Below, in pieces: positions 10,388 to 18,257 of a stretch of DNA of 29,391 nucleotides. How positions within the stretch are numbered: the stretch's first letter is position 1; every line of letters starts with the position of its first letter. Source of the stretch: Altererythrobacter sp. (GTDB taxonomy: Bacteria; Pseudomonadota; Alphaproteobacteria; Sphingomonadales; Sphingomonadaceae); the NCBI GenBank assembly GCA_023299945.1, contig JALZVZ010000094.1, forward strand, positions 1 through 29,391. The letters run 5' to 3'. The position numbers and the translations under genes are program-made. Under the pieces are notes generated by a model. The model made no database searches. It had not been told where the DNA came from and saw only the letters and a list, made by a program, of their open reading frames with translations.

Positions 10388-11647
10388 ATGACGGTGCATG
10401 ATGGCATAAAACGCGGGGACGGCCTGCTGCGCGGCGGAGATCGCTTCGGCAGCAAGCCGGGCTTTCTTGCCGGGGCGCTGAGCCGTATTTTCGAACCCGG
10501 CTTTCATAAATTGCTCGACCGTTTGGATGCGGGGCTAGAGGCTGGCTCGATACTTGGCCATTTGCCCGACGGCAGCACACGAATGCTTGGCGGGCGCAAT
10601 CCCGGCTTTGATGCAGTGGTGCATTTGCATGATTGGCGCGGGTTAATCCGGCTTGCCACCAACGGTTCTGTTGGTTGGTATCAAGCATGGGAGGCAGGCG
10701 AATGGGCGACCCCTGATCTTGTGCCTGTGTTTGCAGTGTTCGGCGCCAATGCCCGCACATTGGGCACAGGTGGGCGGGCCAAGGGGCCGTTTCGCGCTGC
10801 GCTAAAACTCGCGCATTTGTTCAACCGCAATTCTAAGGCCGGCGCCCAGCGTAATATTGCGGCGCATTATGACCTTGGTAATGATTTTTACACAGCTTGG
10901 CTCGATCCGACTATGACTTATTCCAGCGGATTGGCGTTGGAAGCAGGCGCGGATTTAGAGGCTGCGCAGCGAACCAAATGGGATGCTTTGGCAGATCGGC
11001 TAGGCAAGCCAGCAGAAGTGCTTGAGATTGGCTGTGGATGGGGCGGGCTGGCAGGACACCTCGCCGATAAGGGCGCGCATGTAACCGCGATTAGCCTATC
11101 GGAAGAACAGCTGGCCTTTGCGCGCCGCGAACACCCCGATCATATCGCCTTCCTGAAACAAGATTACCGCGACACATCCGGCGAATTTGACGCGATTGTC
11201 AGCGTGGAAATGGTCGAGGCATTAGGGCGCGAATATTGGCCAACTTTCATGGATTGCATCGCCCGCAATTTGAAGCCGGGCGGGCGCGCAGCGATCCAAT
11301 ATATCGCCATTGCAGATGATATTTTCGATGCCTACGCCGCCAGTGCAGACTTCATCCAAGCCTACATCTTTCCCGGCGGATTACTGATCCGAACATCGGA
11401 ATTTTGTGCGCTGGCAGAAGAGCGCGGTTTGGCCTGGCAAGACCAAACAGACTTTGGCATTGATTACGCCGAGACGCTGAAAATCTGGCGCGGCTCTTTT
11501 GATGCAGCCGCCAATGAAGGGCGCTTGCCAGCTGGGTTTGACGAGCGCTTTATCAATTTGTGGCGGTTCTATCTTGATTATTGTGAGGGCGGCTTCCGAT
11601 GCGGCTCTATTGACGTGCATCAAGTGACTCTGGAAAAAGGCACGTAA
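10388..11647 (+). CDS. Cyclopropane-fatty-acyl-phospholipid synthase family methyltransferase
   Basis: SAM-dependent enzyme of the CFA synthase family, which modifies double bonds of membrane phospholipid acyl chains. The SAM motif EIGCGWGG starts near residue 216. AAHYDLGNDFYTAWLD, TYSSG and the C-terminal YCEGGFR are family signatures. Length is 419 aa. The ~125-residue N-terminal domain is less conserved and probably binds the membrane. The ATG has no clear Shine-Dalgarno, only GCGGG-like sequence. It sits directly after the photolyase gene. Such a pairing is known in light and singlet-oxygen stress regulons of other alphaproteobacteria, so a shared photoprotection role is a reasonable inference. 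Related enzymes can instead make 10-methyl fatty acids. Confidence 0.88.
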   Translation: MTVHDGIKRGDGLLRGGDRFGSKPGFLAGALSRIFEPGFHKLLDRLDAGLEAGSILGHLPDGSTRMLGGRNPGFDAVVHLHDWRGLIRLATNGSVGWYQAWEAGEWATPDLVPVFAVFGANARTLGTGGRAKGPFRAALKLAHLFNRNSKAGAQRNIAAHYDLGNDFYTAWLDPTMTYSSGLALEAGADLEAAQRTKWDALADRLGKPAEVLEIGCGWGGLAGHLADKGAHVTAISLSEEQLAFARREHPDHIAFLKQDYRDTSGEFDAIVSVEMVEALGREYWPTFMDCIARNLKPGGRAAIQYIAIADDIFDAYAASADFIQAYIFPGGLLIRTSEFCALAEERGLAWQDQTDFGIDYAETLKIWRGSFDAAANEGRLPAGFDERFINLWRFYLDYCEGGFRCGSIDVHQVTLEKGT

Positions 11648-11676
11648 GGCTCGGCAAGGGCATTTGGGAGAGTGGC

Positions 11677-12885
11677 ATGACTAAAATTATTCTCGGTATT
11701 CTGCTTGTTTTGGGCATTGGAGCAGGGGGCGTTTGGCTCTCGCTCGATGATGAAGAACGTGCTCTTGTCAGCAATATGCCAACCGACACCAATGTGCTTT
11801 TCTGGTCTGTTGAGCAGCGCGATGCCGCGTTTCGCCGGTTGGATGCGATCCCAGTCCTGGCGCAGTCCAATGTGATTGAAGCAGGCGATGCGACATATCC
11901 TTTGCCAGAAGGTCAGCCGCTGGAAGTCGACATGGATGTTGACGCTTATATGGATGAACAGCGGACCGCCGCAATTGTCGTCATTCATGATGGCAAGTTG
12001 GTGATGGAAAAATACGGTTTGGGTTTTGATGCCACGGGCAAATGGACGAGCTTCTCTGTCGCAAAAAGCCTGACCTCAACCATGGTGGGAGCGGCGATCA
12101 AGGATGGTGCGATCCAGTCGATTGATGATCCTGTATCAAAATATATCAAAGGCTTAGAGGGGTCTGCTTACGCAGATGTGTCGATCGAGCAATTGTTGAC
12201 TATGACATCGGGTGTCCGGTGGAACGAGGATTACAGCGATCCCAATTCTGACGTTGCCAAGTTCAATAATCATCAGCCAGAAGACGGTATGGACGCCACC
12301 GTCAGTTATATGAGCAAGCTGCCCAGACAGGCGCCAGCGGGTGAGAAGTGGGTTTATAACACCGGCGAAACCAATCTGATCGGTGTTCTGGTGAGCGAGG
12401 CAACCGGCAAGTCACTGGCTGACTATCTGTCCGAGAAAGTTTGGTCGCGCTATGGCATGCAGCAGGACGCTACGTGGCTGCTAGGCTCAACCGGAACAGA
12501 GATTAGCGGATGCTGCGTTCAAGCGGCCACACGCGATATGGCGCGCTTTGGTCAGTTTATTCTAAATGGCGCGGAAATCGATGGAGCGAGTATCTTGCCT
12601 GAGGGTTGGATCGCCGCCGCTACGACAAAGCAGGCTGACATAGGCGCACCGGGGCGCGGCTATGGCTACCAATGGTGGACCTATGATGAAGGCAGTTACG
12701 CCGCTCAAGGCATTTTCGGACAGGGCATCTTCATCGATCCTAAGCGCAATCTGGTCATCGCTTCTAATAGCAATTGGCCAAAGGCAACGGGCGATGATGT
12801 CGGGACGCAGCGCCAAGATTTCTATAAATCTGTGCAGGCCGCAATTGATGCGTCGCGCGCCGGTGAAGCTCTTACAGCTGAATAG
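11677..12885 (+). CDS. Serine hydrolase, class-C beta-lactamase-like
   Basis: A penicillin-binding-protein/beta-lactamase-fold hydrolase (Pfam Beta-lactamase, PF00144 type). The SxxK motif is FSVAKSLTS, near residue 125. The YxN motif is VYNTGETN, near residue 226. A C-terminal GIFGQGIFIDP stretch occupies the position of the third motif. The first ~22 residues (IILGILLVLGIGAGGVWL) form a signal anchor or uncleaved signal peptide, so the enzyme is probably periplasmic. Length is 402 aa. GGGAGAG precedes the ATG. Members of this family are more often esterases or D-amino-acid peptidases than true drug-inactivating lactamases, and nothing here marks it as a resistance gene. Confidence 0.88.
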   Translation: MTKIILGILLVLGIGAGGVWLSLDDEERALVSNMPTDTNVLFWSVEQRDAAFRRLDAIPVLAQSNVIEAGDATYPLPEGQPLEVDMDVDAYMDEQRTAAIVVIHDGKLVMEKYGLGFDATGKWTSFSVAKSLTSTMVGAAIKDGAIQSIDDPVSKYIKGLEGSAYADVSIEQLLTMTSGVRWNEDYSDPNSDVAKFNNHQPEDGMDATVSYMSKLPRQAPAGEKWVYNTGETNLIGVLVSEATGKSLADYLSEKVWSRYGMQQDATWLLGSTGTEISGCCVQAATRDMARFGQFILNGAEIDGASILPEGWIAAATTKQADIGAPGRGYGYQWWTYDEGSYAAQGIFGQGIFIDPKRNLVIASNSNWPKATGDDVGTQRQDFYKSVQAAIDASRAGEALTAE

Positions 12886-12906
12886 CGCGGCAGATGGCGA
12901 GAAAGC

Positions 12907-13290
12907 TTAACGCGCGTGGGGCACGAATTGCTTGAGCAAATTCTCATGCACAATTGGGCTCATTAATTCGCTAAATGCGCAACCTGCTAGGCAATCCTCC
13001 CACCAGATAATCTCGGCCTGCATGGAGCTCATATTCGGCAGGGTAAGCCAGCACAATTGGCCGACATGCATGCGGTTGATCGACCGTGCAGAAAAGCCGG
13101 AGATCGACAAATCATGGACGATTGTCTGAAAGGCGCGGCCGCCCGACGCCCGCAACTGCGCAGGGATTTCAAGCCTAGTTCTGGGAGAACAGCGGTCCTC
13201 CTGCGCGGCAAACTGATATCGATCAATCGCTGATTGCATTGCGAGCATACTCTTGTTCGAAAACCGTCCGTGGTATGAGACGGCAATCAT
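12907..13290 (-). CDS. PilZ-domain protein (cyclic-di-GMP receptor)
   Basis: A stand-alone PilZ domain with both c-di-GMP-binding motifs: RCSPR (RxxxR, residues 33-37) and DLSISG (DxSxxG, residues 60-65). It is therefore predicted to bind c-di-GMP and to regulate motility, adhesion or an envelope process through a partner. The protein is 127 aa from ATG 13290. The start is uncertain: a TTG at 13302, a GTG at 13299 and ATGs at 13248 and 13239 are all in frame, and none has a good ribosome binding site. The 30 residues before the domain may be partly untranslated. It stands alone about 130 bp downstream of the SDR gene. Confidence 0.82.
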   Translation of the reverse strand: MIAVSYHGRFSNKSMLAMQSAIDRYQFAAQEDRCSPRTRLEIPAQLRASGGRAFQTIVHDLSISGFSARSINRMHVGQLCWLTLPNMSSMQAEIIWWEDCLAGCAFSELMSPIVHENLLKQFVPHAR

Positions 13291-13417
13291 ACAAAACACC
13301 AAAATCTATCCGGCCGACTGCCAGACAAGTTTAAAGGTATTACCAAGGGTCGGTTGCCAAGGGATTTCGAGACTGGGTTAGGAAAAATTAAGGATATATG
13401 GACGCATCCCGCAAACT

Positions 13418-14137
13418 TCAGCGGTTCGCAACGCGTTCCTTGTGACCAGTTTCAAATCCGCTTTCCAGCAATTCAGCAATCCGAGCCGCGACATCTTCCG
13501 GCGGCTTGACTGTTGCCGGATCTTCACCGGGATAAGCGCGGGCGCGCATTTCTGTGCGGGTTGCGCCGGGGTCAAGGATAGCCACGCGAATATTGCCAAG
13601 CTTTGCAACTTCTTGGCCGTATGAGTTAAGCAAATTGTCAAAGGCTGCTTTCGTTGAACCATAGGCTGACCAGAAAGCGCGGGGTCCTTCGCCAACGCTG
13701 GACGTCAGGCCCACAACGCGCGCTGCTTCTGCGCGTTTCATCATCGGGTCAAAGGCGGCAAGTATCGCCTGTGTTGCCACAACATTGGTCATCAGTGCTT
13801 GGTTGAATTGCTTAGGGTCTATTTGCGTCACGGGTGATAGTTGCGGCAAATAGGCCGCCGAGAGCACCATATAATCGAGCGTGTCCCAGCGCCCTGCGAT
13901 TGCATTGGCAAGCCGTGCCACCGCGTCGCTTTCGGTCAAATCAATCGGGGCGATGGTGGAGGTTCCGCCGTTTGCATGAATGTCATCTTCCACCGCTTCA
14001 AGCTTCTTAACATCGCGCGCCGTCAGGATCACATGCGCACCTTTTGCCGCCAGAGCTTTGGCGGTGGCTGCGCCGATGCCCTTGCTTGCGCCAGTGATTA
14101 GGGCGAGTTGCCCTTCGAACGGTTTGGTTTCGCTCAT
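13418..14137 (-). CDS. SDR-family NAD(P)-dependent oxidoreductase
   Basis: A classical short-chain dehydrogenase/reductase. The cofactor motif TGASKGIG lies near residue 15, the catalytic Ser is in GLTSSVGE, and YGSTK supplies Tyr and Lys. The Asn of the tetrad is in TNVVATQ. The usual NNAG motif after strand 4 is replaced by LSAAY, a modest deviation. Length is 239 aa. AAGG lies 7 bases before the ATG, and the start overlaps the purF stop as ATGA, which implies translational coupling with purF. The substrate cannot be read from the sequence. Confidence 0.9.
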   Translation of the reverse strand: MSETKPFEGQLALITGASKGIGAATAKALAAKGAHVILTARDVKKLEAVEDDIHANGGTSTIAPIDLTESDAVARLANAIAGRWDTLDYMVLSAAYLPQLSPVTQIDPKQFNQALMTNVVATQAILAAFDPMMKRAEAARVVGLTSSVGEGPRAFWSAYGSTKAAFDNLLNSYGQEVAKLGNIRVAILDPGATRTEMRARAYPGEDPATVKPPEDVAARIAELLESGFETGHKERVANR

Positions 14138-15609
14138 ATGTCTGCCTTGTGATCGGAAAAGCTTAGCTGGGCTGCTTTTTCTTTGCTCGCGGTGAAATCA
14201 GTCAGCGGGGTTGGATATTCGCCAGTAAAGCACGCATCGCAATATTGAGGGGCATTGTTTTCGCGCTTGTCAGAGCCAACTGCGCGGTAAAGCCCATCAA
14301 TGGAAATAAATGCGAGGCTGTCTGCACCAATATATTCGCGCATTGGCGCCAATTCCATGCGTGCGGCCAGCAGCTTTTCCCGTTCCGGCGTGTCGACACC
14401 GTAGAAGCAGCTGTGGGCAAAAGGAGGGCTGGCGACACGAAAGTGCACTTCTGTTGCCCCAGCATCGCGCATCATTTGCACAATTTTTATACTGGTGGTT
14501 CCACGCACAAGGGAATCGTCAATTAGCACGATACGCTTGCCTTCAATCAAAGCGCGATTGGCATTGTGTTTGAGTGATACGCTGGATGTGCGCGCACCAT
14601 CTGTTGGCTGAATGAAAGTGCGGCCCACATAGTGCGAGCGGATAATGCCCAGCTCAAACGGAACGCCTGCTTGTTGTGCGTAACCAATCGCTGCGGGCAC
14701 GCCGCTGTCAGGAACTGGCACAACGAGATCAACATCTGCGGGGCTTTCAATCGCCAATTCCACACCAATCGATTTGCGCGAGGAATAGACCGATTGTCCC
14801 GCAAATACGGAATCGGGCCGGCTAAAATAGACATGTTCGAATATGCAGGGGCGCGGCTTGATATTGCCAAATGGATGCAGCGTTTCAATCGACCCATCAA
14901 AGCCGACATGGATTAATTCGCCCGGCTCAACCTCGCGGATCATTTCAGCACCGATAACATCAAATGCTACGCTTTCGCTGGCGAAGACGGTTGCATCTCC
15001 GATTTTGCCCATCACTAGCGGGCGAATGCCATATGGGTCGCGGCAGGCAATCATACCCTCTGGCGTCATCACGATTAGCGAGTAAGCGCCTTCGACCATG
15101 CGCAAGGCATCTACCAAGCGGTCCACCATGGTTGGGTACCGGCTGGTTGCGACCAGATGGATGATCACCTCTGTGTCAGAGGTCGATTGGAAAATTGCGC
15201 CGCGGCTGACCATTTCATCACGCAAAGTGCGTGCATTGGAAATATTGCCATTATGCGCAACGGCAAATCCGCCGCTGGCAAGGTCGGCATAAAGAGGCTG
15301 CACATTGCGCAAGCCAGAACCGCCGGTGGTGGAATAGCGGACATGGCCCGCCGCCATATGACCAGACAGTTCAGCCAGCGCTTCTTCGGTTGAGAAATTG
15401 TCAGCCACATGGCCGGTTCCGCGAACAGAATAGAACCTGTCGCCATCATAGCTGGTGATGCCGGCGGCCTCTTGCCCGCGATGCTGCAAAGCATGCAGGC
15501 CCAGCGCGGTAACGGCCGACGCATCGGATGCGTTAATCGCGCCAAAGACGCCGCATTCTTCGCGCAACTTGTCGCCATTGAGGTCTAGGAAGGGGTGGGT
15601 CACATTCAT
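14134..15609 (-). CDS. purF: Amidophosphoribosyltransferase
   Basis: First committed enzyme of purine synthesis: it transfers the glutamine amide to PRPP. From ATG 15609 the protein is 491 aa. REECGVFG places the N-terminal nucleophile at Cys19, so an 18-residue propeptide is removed, as in the B. subtilis type. Four further cysteines (in PRPCIFEH, AHSCFYG and YCDACFTG) match the ligands of the structural 4Fe-4S cluster. The PRPP-binding loop is VLIDDSLVRGTTS. An upstream ATG at 15633 would add eight residues but has no ribosome binding site. It is divergent from the lipoprotein permease gene and coupled to the SDR gene. Confidence 0.96.
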   Translation of the reverse strand: MNVTHPFLDLNGDKLREECGVFGAINASDASAVTALGLHALQHRGQEAAGITSYDGDRFYSVRGTGHVADNFSTEEALAELSGHMAAGHVRYSTTGGSGLRNVQPLYADLASGGFAVAHNGNISNARTLRDEMVSRGAIFQSTSDTEVIIHLVATSRYPTMVDRLVDALRMVEGAYSLIVMTPEGMIACRDPYGIRPLVMGKIGDATVFASESVAFDVIGAEMIREVEPGELIHVGFDGSIETLHPFGNIKPRPCIFEHVYFSRPDSVFAGQSVYSSRKSIGVELAIESPADVDLVVPVPDSGVPAAIGYAQQAGVPFELGIIRSHYVGRTFIQPTDGARTSSVSLKHNANRALIEGKRIVLIDDSLVRGTTSIKIVQMMRDAGATEVHFRVASPPFAHSCFYGVDTPEREKLLAARMELAPMREYIGADSLAFISIDGLYRAVGSDKRENNAPQYCDACFTGEYPTPLTDFTASKEKAAQLSFSDHKADI

Positions 15610-15639
15610 CGCGAGACCTGTCTGCTTTTGCATGACGAG

Positions 15640-15648
15640 AAAGGAGGT
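15640..15648 (+). promoter_or_regulatory. Near-perfect Shine-Dalgarno sequence
   Basis: AAAGGAGGT is complementary to almost the whole anti-Shine-Dalgarno end of 16S rRNA and lies 6-7 bases before ATG 15655. It is the strongest ribosome binding site in the window, yet it precedes only a short ORF rather than a recognised gene. It overlaps the non-coding strand of the purF leader. Confidence 0.6.
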
Positions 15649-15654
15649 GCGTCA

Positions 15655-15825
15655 ATGGCCATCTTGCTGGCCAAATACAAGAGCGGATTGCCCGCTTTGA
15701 TGCCGCATCCACAATCAGGACGCTCCTCTCCATTGCACGCGGCGGCGCGCCGCCCTACATCGCGCGTTCATCACCACTTATACAAGAAGCCCTTGTTTTG
15801 TTGCTTTCACCCTTTGAACGAATGA
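15655..15825 (+). CDS. Putative leader ORF upstream of the lipoprotein permease gene
   Basis: A 56-codon ORF beginning MAILLAKYKSGLPALM and ending FHPLNE. I recognise no family. It is rich in Pro, His, Arg and Ser and has no membrane segment. Evidence for translation is the near-perfect AAAGGAGGT ribosome binding site at ideal distance. Its stop TGA (15823-15825) also overlaps an in-frame ATG of the permease gene (15822) as ATGA, and it overlaps the more likely TTG start (15798) by 28 bases. It lies in a different frame from the permease. It may couple translation into the permease gene, or be a regulatory leader peptide. It could also be fortuitous. A hairpin covers its start codon. Confidence 0.35.
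   Translation: MAILLAKYKSGLPALMPHPQSGRSSPLHAAARRPTSRVHHHLYKKPLFCCFHPLNE
15656..15673. promoter_or_regulatory. Hairpin over the leader-ORF start codon
   Basis: TGGCCA at 15656-15661 pairs with TGGCCA at 15668-15673 around the six-base loop TCTTGC. In RNA read from the plus strand the stem begins inside the ATG of the leader ORF and leaves the Shine-Dalgarno free. On the opposite strand it lies about 50 bases before purF. Functional importance is inferred only. Confidence 0.3.
15741..15754. repeat. GC-only palindrome in the purF/permease divergent region
   Basis: GGCGGCGCGCCGCC is a perfect 14-bp palindrome made only of G and C, about 44 bases before the likely TTG start of the permease gene. 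It could form a strong hairpin in the leader RNA (five-pair stem, four-base loop). One or two perfect 14-mers are expected by chance in a window this size. Confidence 0.3.
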
Positions 15826-17039
15826 TCGCCAGTCGCTACCTGCTCCCGGGCGGGGGTGAGCGTTTTATCGCTCTGGTCGCAGGGATCAGTGTGGGCGTTG
15901 TTATGCTCTCTGTCGCTCTGCTGGTTGTCGTGATGAGCGTAATGAACGGTTTTCGTGCAGAGTTGTTTGATAAAATTGTCGGGCTCAACGGCCATGCCAT
16001 CGTCCAAGCTTACGGCGGAAAGCTCGAGAATTGGGAAGATGTGCTTGAGCAAGTGCGCGCAACAGAAGGTGTGGTCGAAGCGTCGCCTTTGATTGAGCAA
16101 CCATTGCTCACAACTTTCAATGGCCGCGCGGTGGCGATCCTTGTGCGCGGCAACACCGATGATGATATCGCAGCCCTGGCTGACAAGGTGATCATGGGCA
16201 ATATTAGCGATCTTAAATCCGGCGCTAGCAACGTCGCTATTGGCGTGCGTTTGGCGCAGGACATCGGGGCGCGTGTTGGCGACACGATAACGATTATAAA
16301 CCCTCAAGGGCGATCGACACCCTTTGGAACCGTGCCTCGCCAGATTGGCTATAAAGTCTCTGCCATCTTTGAGGTTGGCATTTACGACTACGACCAAACC
16401 TTTGTCATGATGCCGATGGAAGATGCGCAGACACTGCTCTTGATCGGTGACAGTATTGGCATGATTGAGGTGACGGTAACCGACCCTGATCGTGTCGGTG
16501 ACATTATTGCGCCAATTGAAAAATCACTGGTTGGCAAGGCAGTTATTTCCGACTGGAAAACCATCAATTCGGCCCTGTTTGAAGCCATTCAAGTTGAGCG
16601 TGTCGTAATGTTTTTTGCATTGAGTTTCATTGTTTTGGTGGCGGCATTTAATATTCTTTCGAGTCTCGTGATGCTCGCCCGAGCAAAAACCCGCGACATT
16701 GCGATCATGCGCACAATGGGGGCGACGCGGCGTTCCATCCTCAAGATTTTCGTAACTACTGGATTTACTGTCGGGACAATCGGCACGGTCGCGGGATTAA
16801 TTCTTGGGTTTGTCATTTTGTTTTTCCGCGAGCCTATCGTTAGCTTCTTTGCTTGGGTAACAGGGCAGGAATTATGGGATCCTGAAGTGCGGTTTCTATC
16901 GACCTTGCCTGCGCGCACTGATCCATGGGAGGTCGCCGGTATTGTCGCCCTGGCTCTGATCCTTAGCTTCCTTGCCACGCTTTATCCTGCGTTTAAGGCG
17001 GCTAACACTGATCCAGTTCAGGTGCTTCGTTATGAATAG
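15798..17039 (+). CDS. Lipoprotein-releasing ABC transporter permease (LolC/LolE family)
   Basis: Inner-membrane permease that extracts lipoproteins for transport to the outer membrane. Four membrane segments lie near residues 24-48, 269-291, 314-343 and 377-399, with a large periplasmic domain between the first and second. [12 protein letters not shown] after TM1 and the [11 protein letters not shown] coupling segment are characteristic. Length is 413 aa from TTG 15798. I prefer this start because residues before the in-frame ATG 15822 ([12 protein letters not shown]) match the conserved N-terminal helix of the family. ATG 15822 is the alternative. Only one permease gene lies beside lolD, as in LolDF-type systems with a homodimeric permease. 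It overlaps lolD by 8 bases. Confidence 0.92.
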   Translation: MLLSPFERMIASRYLLPGGGERFIALVAGISVGVVMLSVALLVVVMSVMNGFRAELFDKIVGLNGHAIVQAYGGKLENWEDVLEQVRATEGVVEASPLIEQPLLTTFNGRAVAILVRGNTDDDIAALADKVIMGNISDLKSGASNVAIGVRLAQDIGARVGDTITIINPQGRSTPFGTVPRQIGYKVSAIFEVGIYDYDQTFVMMPMEDAQTLLLIGDSIGMIEVTVTDPDRVGDIIAPIEKSLVGKAVISDWKTINSALFEAIQVERVVMFFALSFIVLVAAFNILSSLVMLARAKTRDIAIMRTMGATRRSILKIFVTTGFTVGTIGTVAGLILGFVILFFREPIVSFFAWVTGQELWDPEVRFLSTLPARTDPWEVAGIVALALILSFLATLYPAFKAANTDPVQVLRYE

Positions 17040-17706
17040 TCCGGTCGTTAAATTATGCAGCGTTGAGCGCAGCTTTGAGCAAGGCGGCGAAGTCATCGAG
17101 GTTCTGCGCGGCGTTGATCTAACCGTTCAACCGGGCGAAATTGTTGCGCTTCTTGGCCCCTCTGGCTCAGGCAAATCGACAATGCTGCAAGCGGTTGGTT
17201 TGCTTGAAGGCGGTTTTAGTGGCTCGATCGCCATTGCCGGTATCGAAGCCAGCGCGCTGCCATCTGATGGGCGAACCAAGGTTCGGCGCGATCATCTGGG
17301 CTTTGTCTATCAATTCCACCACCTTTTGCCTGATTTTAACGCACTCGAAAACGTCGTTATGCCGCAAATGGTGGCGGGCGCAGATCGGGCTGAAGCCGGC
17401 GCACGCGCAGAGCATTTGCTGACCGCTTTGGGCCTCGAGCACAGGCTCACTCACCGGCCAAGTCAGCTTTCTGGAGGTGAACAACAGCGCGTTGCTGTGG
17501 CGCGGGCTTTAGCCAATCGGCCAACGCTGGTTCTGGCGGATGAGCCGACCGGTAACCTCGATGAAGTTACAGCGGACCGCGTGCTGGGCCAGTTTTTGGA
17601 ATTGGTGCGGGGCGAGGGCAGCGCTGCTCTTGTCGCAACCCATAATGAGCGCCTTGCCGCCCGGATGGACCGGGTTGTGCGGCTGCATGAAGGAAAACTC
17701 GTATGA
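17032..17706 (+). CDS. lolD: Lipoprotein-releasing ABC transporter ATPase LolD
   Basis: ATP-binding subunit that drives lipoprotein release with the permease encoded just upstream. Walker A is [11 protein letters not shown], the Q-loop is [12 protein letters not shown], the signature is [15 protein letters not shown], Walker B is [12 protein letters not shown], and the switch histidine is in VATHN. Length is 224 aa. ATG 17032 lies inside the end of the permease gene (8-base overlap); earlier in-frame starts would only translate permease sequence in the wrong frame. Its stop overlaps the peroxidase start as ATGA. LYHLLPDF-type Q-loop sequence supports LolD over the related MacB or FtsE ATPases. 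Confidence 0.95.
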   Translation: MNSPVVKLCSVERSFEQGGEVIEVLRGVDLTVQPGEIVALLGPSGSGKSTMLQAVGLLEGGFSGSIAIAGIEASALPSDGRTKVRRDHLGFVYQFHHLLPDFNALENVVMPQMVAGADRAEAGARAEHLLTALGLEHRLTHRPSQLSGGEQQRVAVARALANRPTLVLADEPTGNLDEVTADRVLGQFLELVRGEGSAALVATHNERLAARMDRVVRLHEGKLV

Positions 17707-18182
17707 CCTCTATCGCTGATTTCACCGTCACAACCAATCGCGGCGAAAACCTCGATCTGGCGTCAAAAAAGGGTCAGGTTCTATTGGTTGTGAACACTGC
17801 GTCCAAATGTGGTTTCACCCCGCAATATGATGGGCTGGAAAATGTCTTTCAACAATTCAAGGACAAGGGTTTTGAAGTCCTCGGATTTCCGTGCAATCAA
17901 TTTGGCGGACAAGAACCGGGCAATGCGGATGAAATCGCGGAATTTTGCAAGCTTAATCACGGCGTGACATTTCCCTTGATGGCAAAGGTCGATGTGAACG
18001 GGCCGGATGCATCCCCGCTCTATGATTGGATGAAGGGCGAGGCCAAAGGCCTAATGGGCTCCAAAGGCATCAAATGGAACTTCACCAAATTCCTAATCAA
18101 CCGCGATGGTGAAGTGGTCCGGCGTTACGGCCCGCAGGACAAACCAGAAGCCATCGTCGAAGACATCGAAAAGCTGCTTTAA
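17703..18182 (+). CDS. Glutathione peroxidase family (Cys-type)
   Basis: Thiol peroxidase of the GPx family, reducing hydroperoxides, probably with thioredoxin or glutathione. The catalytic cysteine is Cys36 in [12 protein letters not shown] (a cysteine codon, not selenocysteine). The [12 protein letters not shown] motif provides the catalytic Gln, and KWNFTKFL provides the Trp/Asn of the tetrad. Length is 159 aa, typical for bacterial GPx (BtuE/BsaA type). AAGGA sits 8 bases before the ATG. The gene overlaps the lolD stop by ATGA, so it is the third gene of the lipoprotein-release operon. The link to lipoprotein export is probably only positional. Confidence 0.94.
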   Translation: MTSIADFTVTTNRGENLDLASKKGQVLLVVNTASKCGFTPQYDGLENVFQQFKDKGFEVLGFPCNQFGGQEPGNADEIAEFCKLNHGVTFPLMAKVDVNGPDASPLYDWMKGEAKGLMGSKGIKWNFTKFLINRDGEVVRRYGPQDKPEAIVEDIEKLL

Positions 18183-18187
18183 AACTA

Positions 18188-18236
18188 TCCACTAGCTGTG
18201 GAGAAATTAGGCGTGCCGAGCCTTTAGATTCTCGGC
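18188..18236. other. Two small inverted repeats between gpx and dnaE
   Basis: TCCAC (18188-18192) pairs with GTGGA (18198-18202), and GCCGAG (18215-18220) pairs exactly with CTCGGC (18231-18236) across a ten-base loop. Neither is followed by a T run, so they are not convincing intrinsic terminators. They fill most of the 75-bp gap before dnaE and might slow or separate transcription there. No promoter consensus is clear. Confidence 0.25.
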
Positions 18237-18257
18237 AAATCGCATAGATTGCGCCGT

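Noticed and set aside
11677..12885. Antibiotic-resistance beta-lactamase
   Set aside because: SxxK and YxN motifs show only the general serine-hydrolase fold. The third motif and overall look fit the esterase/peptidase branch, and no mobile context is present.
15807..16397. 196-codon minus-strand ORF opposite the lipoprotein permease gene
   Set aside because: It is an antisense shadow of a conserved membrane protein and shows no signal of its own.
18188..18236. Intrinsic terminator after gpx
   Set aside because: Inverted repeats are present, but no T tract follows either stem, so I kept them only as weak inverted repeats.
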